Below the pieces are notes generated by a model. That model was not told the DNA's origin. It was given only the letters and a program-made list of their open reading frames with translations, and made no database searches. This document shows, in pieces, positions 12,641-13,144 of a stretch of 13,144 bases of DNA (its first letter is position 1; each line of letters opens with the position of its first letter). A program made the translations under genes and the position numbers. The DNA comes from PVC group bacterium (GTDB lineage Bacteria; Verrucomicrobiota; Kiritimatiellia; CAIKKV01; PXCX01). The stretch covers positions 1 to 13,144 of the forward strand of contig PXCX01000280.1 of the NCBI GenBank assembly GCA_003565195.1, read 5' to 3'.

Positions 12641-13144
12641 CTGACTTCCCTTTCCCCGCCTGCGGTGATTCCGGTTTACGGCATATCCAAACTTTGATAC
12701 CGAGTGCTCCGGCGGTCGTACGCGCCTCGGCAAAACCATAATCGATAATTTCACGTAACGTATGCAACGGTACCCGGCCTTCCTTGTACCATTCCGTACG
12801 CGACAATTCAGCGCCTCCCAAGCGGCCGCCAACCTGGATTTTTATACCTTCGACATGCAAATCCATGGCCGTTTTGATGGCGCGTTTTAGCGCCCGCCGG
12901 AAAGAAATCCGGCGGCAAAGCTGCAACGCGATATTTTCAGCGACCAGTTGGGCATGGGCGTCCGGTTGGGGCACATCCCTTACGTCAATGAAGACCTCGC
13001 GACCCTCGGTCAATTTCTCAACCTCGCCTCGCAAGATTTCGGCATCTTTACCGCGTGGCCCGATGACGACCGCCGGACGCGCTGAATGAATTGTCACTCG
13101 TAACCGGTTGGCATACCGTTCGATGATCACCTCTTTGATAGCCG
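12624..13144 (-). CDS. rpsC: 30S ribosomal protein S3, C-terminal part
   Basis: S3 is at the mRNA entry tunnel and has helicase-related activity together with S4 and S5. About 172 residues are visible; the N-terminal part of roughly 45-50 residues lies beyond the right edge, where the frame remains open. The type II KH domain is seen as RVTIHSARPAVVIGPRGKDA, followed by QLVAENIALQLCRRISFRRA and the C-terminal domain signature GIKIQVGGRLGGAELSRTEW with EGRVPLHTLREIIDYG. A GTG codon at 13128-13130 is an internal valine, not a start. The 3' end overlaps rplP. Confidence 0.98.
   Translation of the reverse strand, partial: AIKEVIIERYANRLRVTIHSARPAVVIGPRGKDAEILRGEVEKLTEGREVFIDVRDVPQPDAHAQLVAENIALQLCRRISFRRALKRAIKTAMDLHVEGIKIQVGGRLGGAELSRTEWYKEGRVPLHTLREIIDYGFAEARTTAGALGIKVWICRKPESPQAGKGKSDAVNA

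Noticed and set aside
12641..12832. N-terminal extension of L16 into rpsC
   Set aside because: These 64 codons are an out-of-frame reading of rpsC and do not resemble L16; the family start is at 12640.
1..13144. CRISPR arrays, insertion sequences, tRNA or rRNA genes, toxin-antitoxin or defence genes
   Set aside because: None is visible; the window is almost fully occupied by conserved housekeeping genes on one strand.

Overview
This window is a bacterial ribosomal-protein super-operon (the S10/spc/alpha type cluster), with every gene on the minus strand and transcription running from right to left. Nothing in it looks like a defence, mobile or biosynthetic system. The main interest lies in gene losses relative to the usual order, unusual ribosomal-protein ends, a start codon that is easy to miss, and a secretion/pilus gene appended at the end with its own promoter.

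Layout in transcription order: rpsC (S3, cut by the right edge), rplP, rpmC, rpsQ, rplN, rplX, rplE, rpsN, rpsH, rplF, rplR, rpsE, rplO, secY, adk, map, rpmJ, rpsM, rpsK, rpsD, rpoA, rplQ, then gspF/pilC, then 144 bases without a supported gene. Gene spacing is tight (4-base overlaps at rpmC/rpsQ and map/adk, a 17-base overlap at rpsC/rplP). The gaps of about 60-80 bases are map-rpmJ, rplE-rpsN, rpsE-rplO, rpoA-rplQ and rplQ-gspF. Two genes common in this order are absent: rpmD (L30) between rpsE and rplO, and infA (IF-1) between map and rpmJ. The small gene rpmJ (L36, 37 residues) lies between map and rpsM, and rpsN (S14, 61 residues) appears to start with TTG.

The genes work together as follows. 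The ribosomal proteins build both subunits. SecY forms the translocon for nascent membrane and secreted proteins. Adk balances adenine nucleotides, and Map removes the initiator methionine. RpoA is the RNA polymerase alpha subunit, so transcription, translation and export are coupled in one unit. S14, S4, L24, L36 and Adk all carry four-ligand zinc sites, so this is the zinc-binding set of paralogues.

Organism: a bacterium of moderately high G+C. The loss of L30, the zinc-type S14 and the sequence style of RpoA and GspF suggest the PVC group (Lentisphaerota, Kiritimatiellota or Verrucomicrobiota). This is an impression from family knowledge, not a computed placement.
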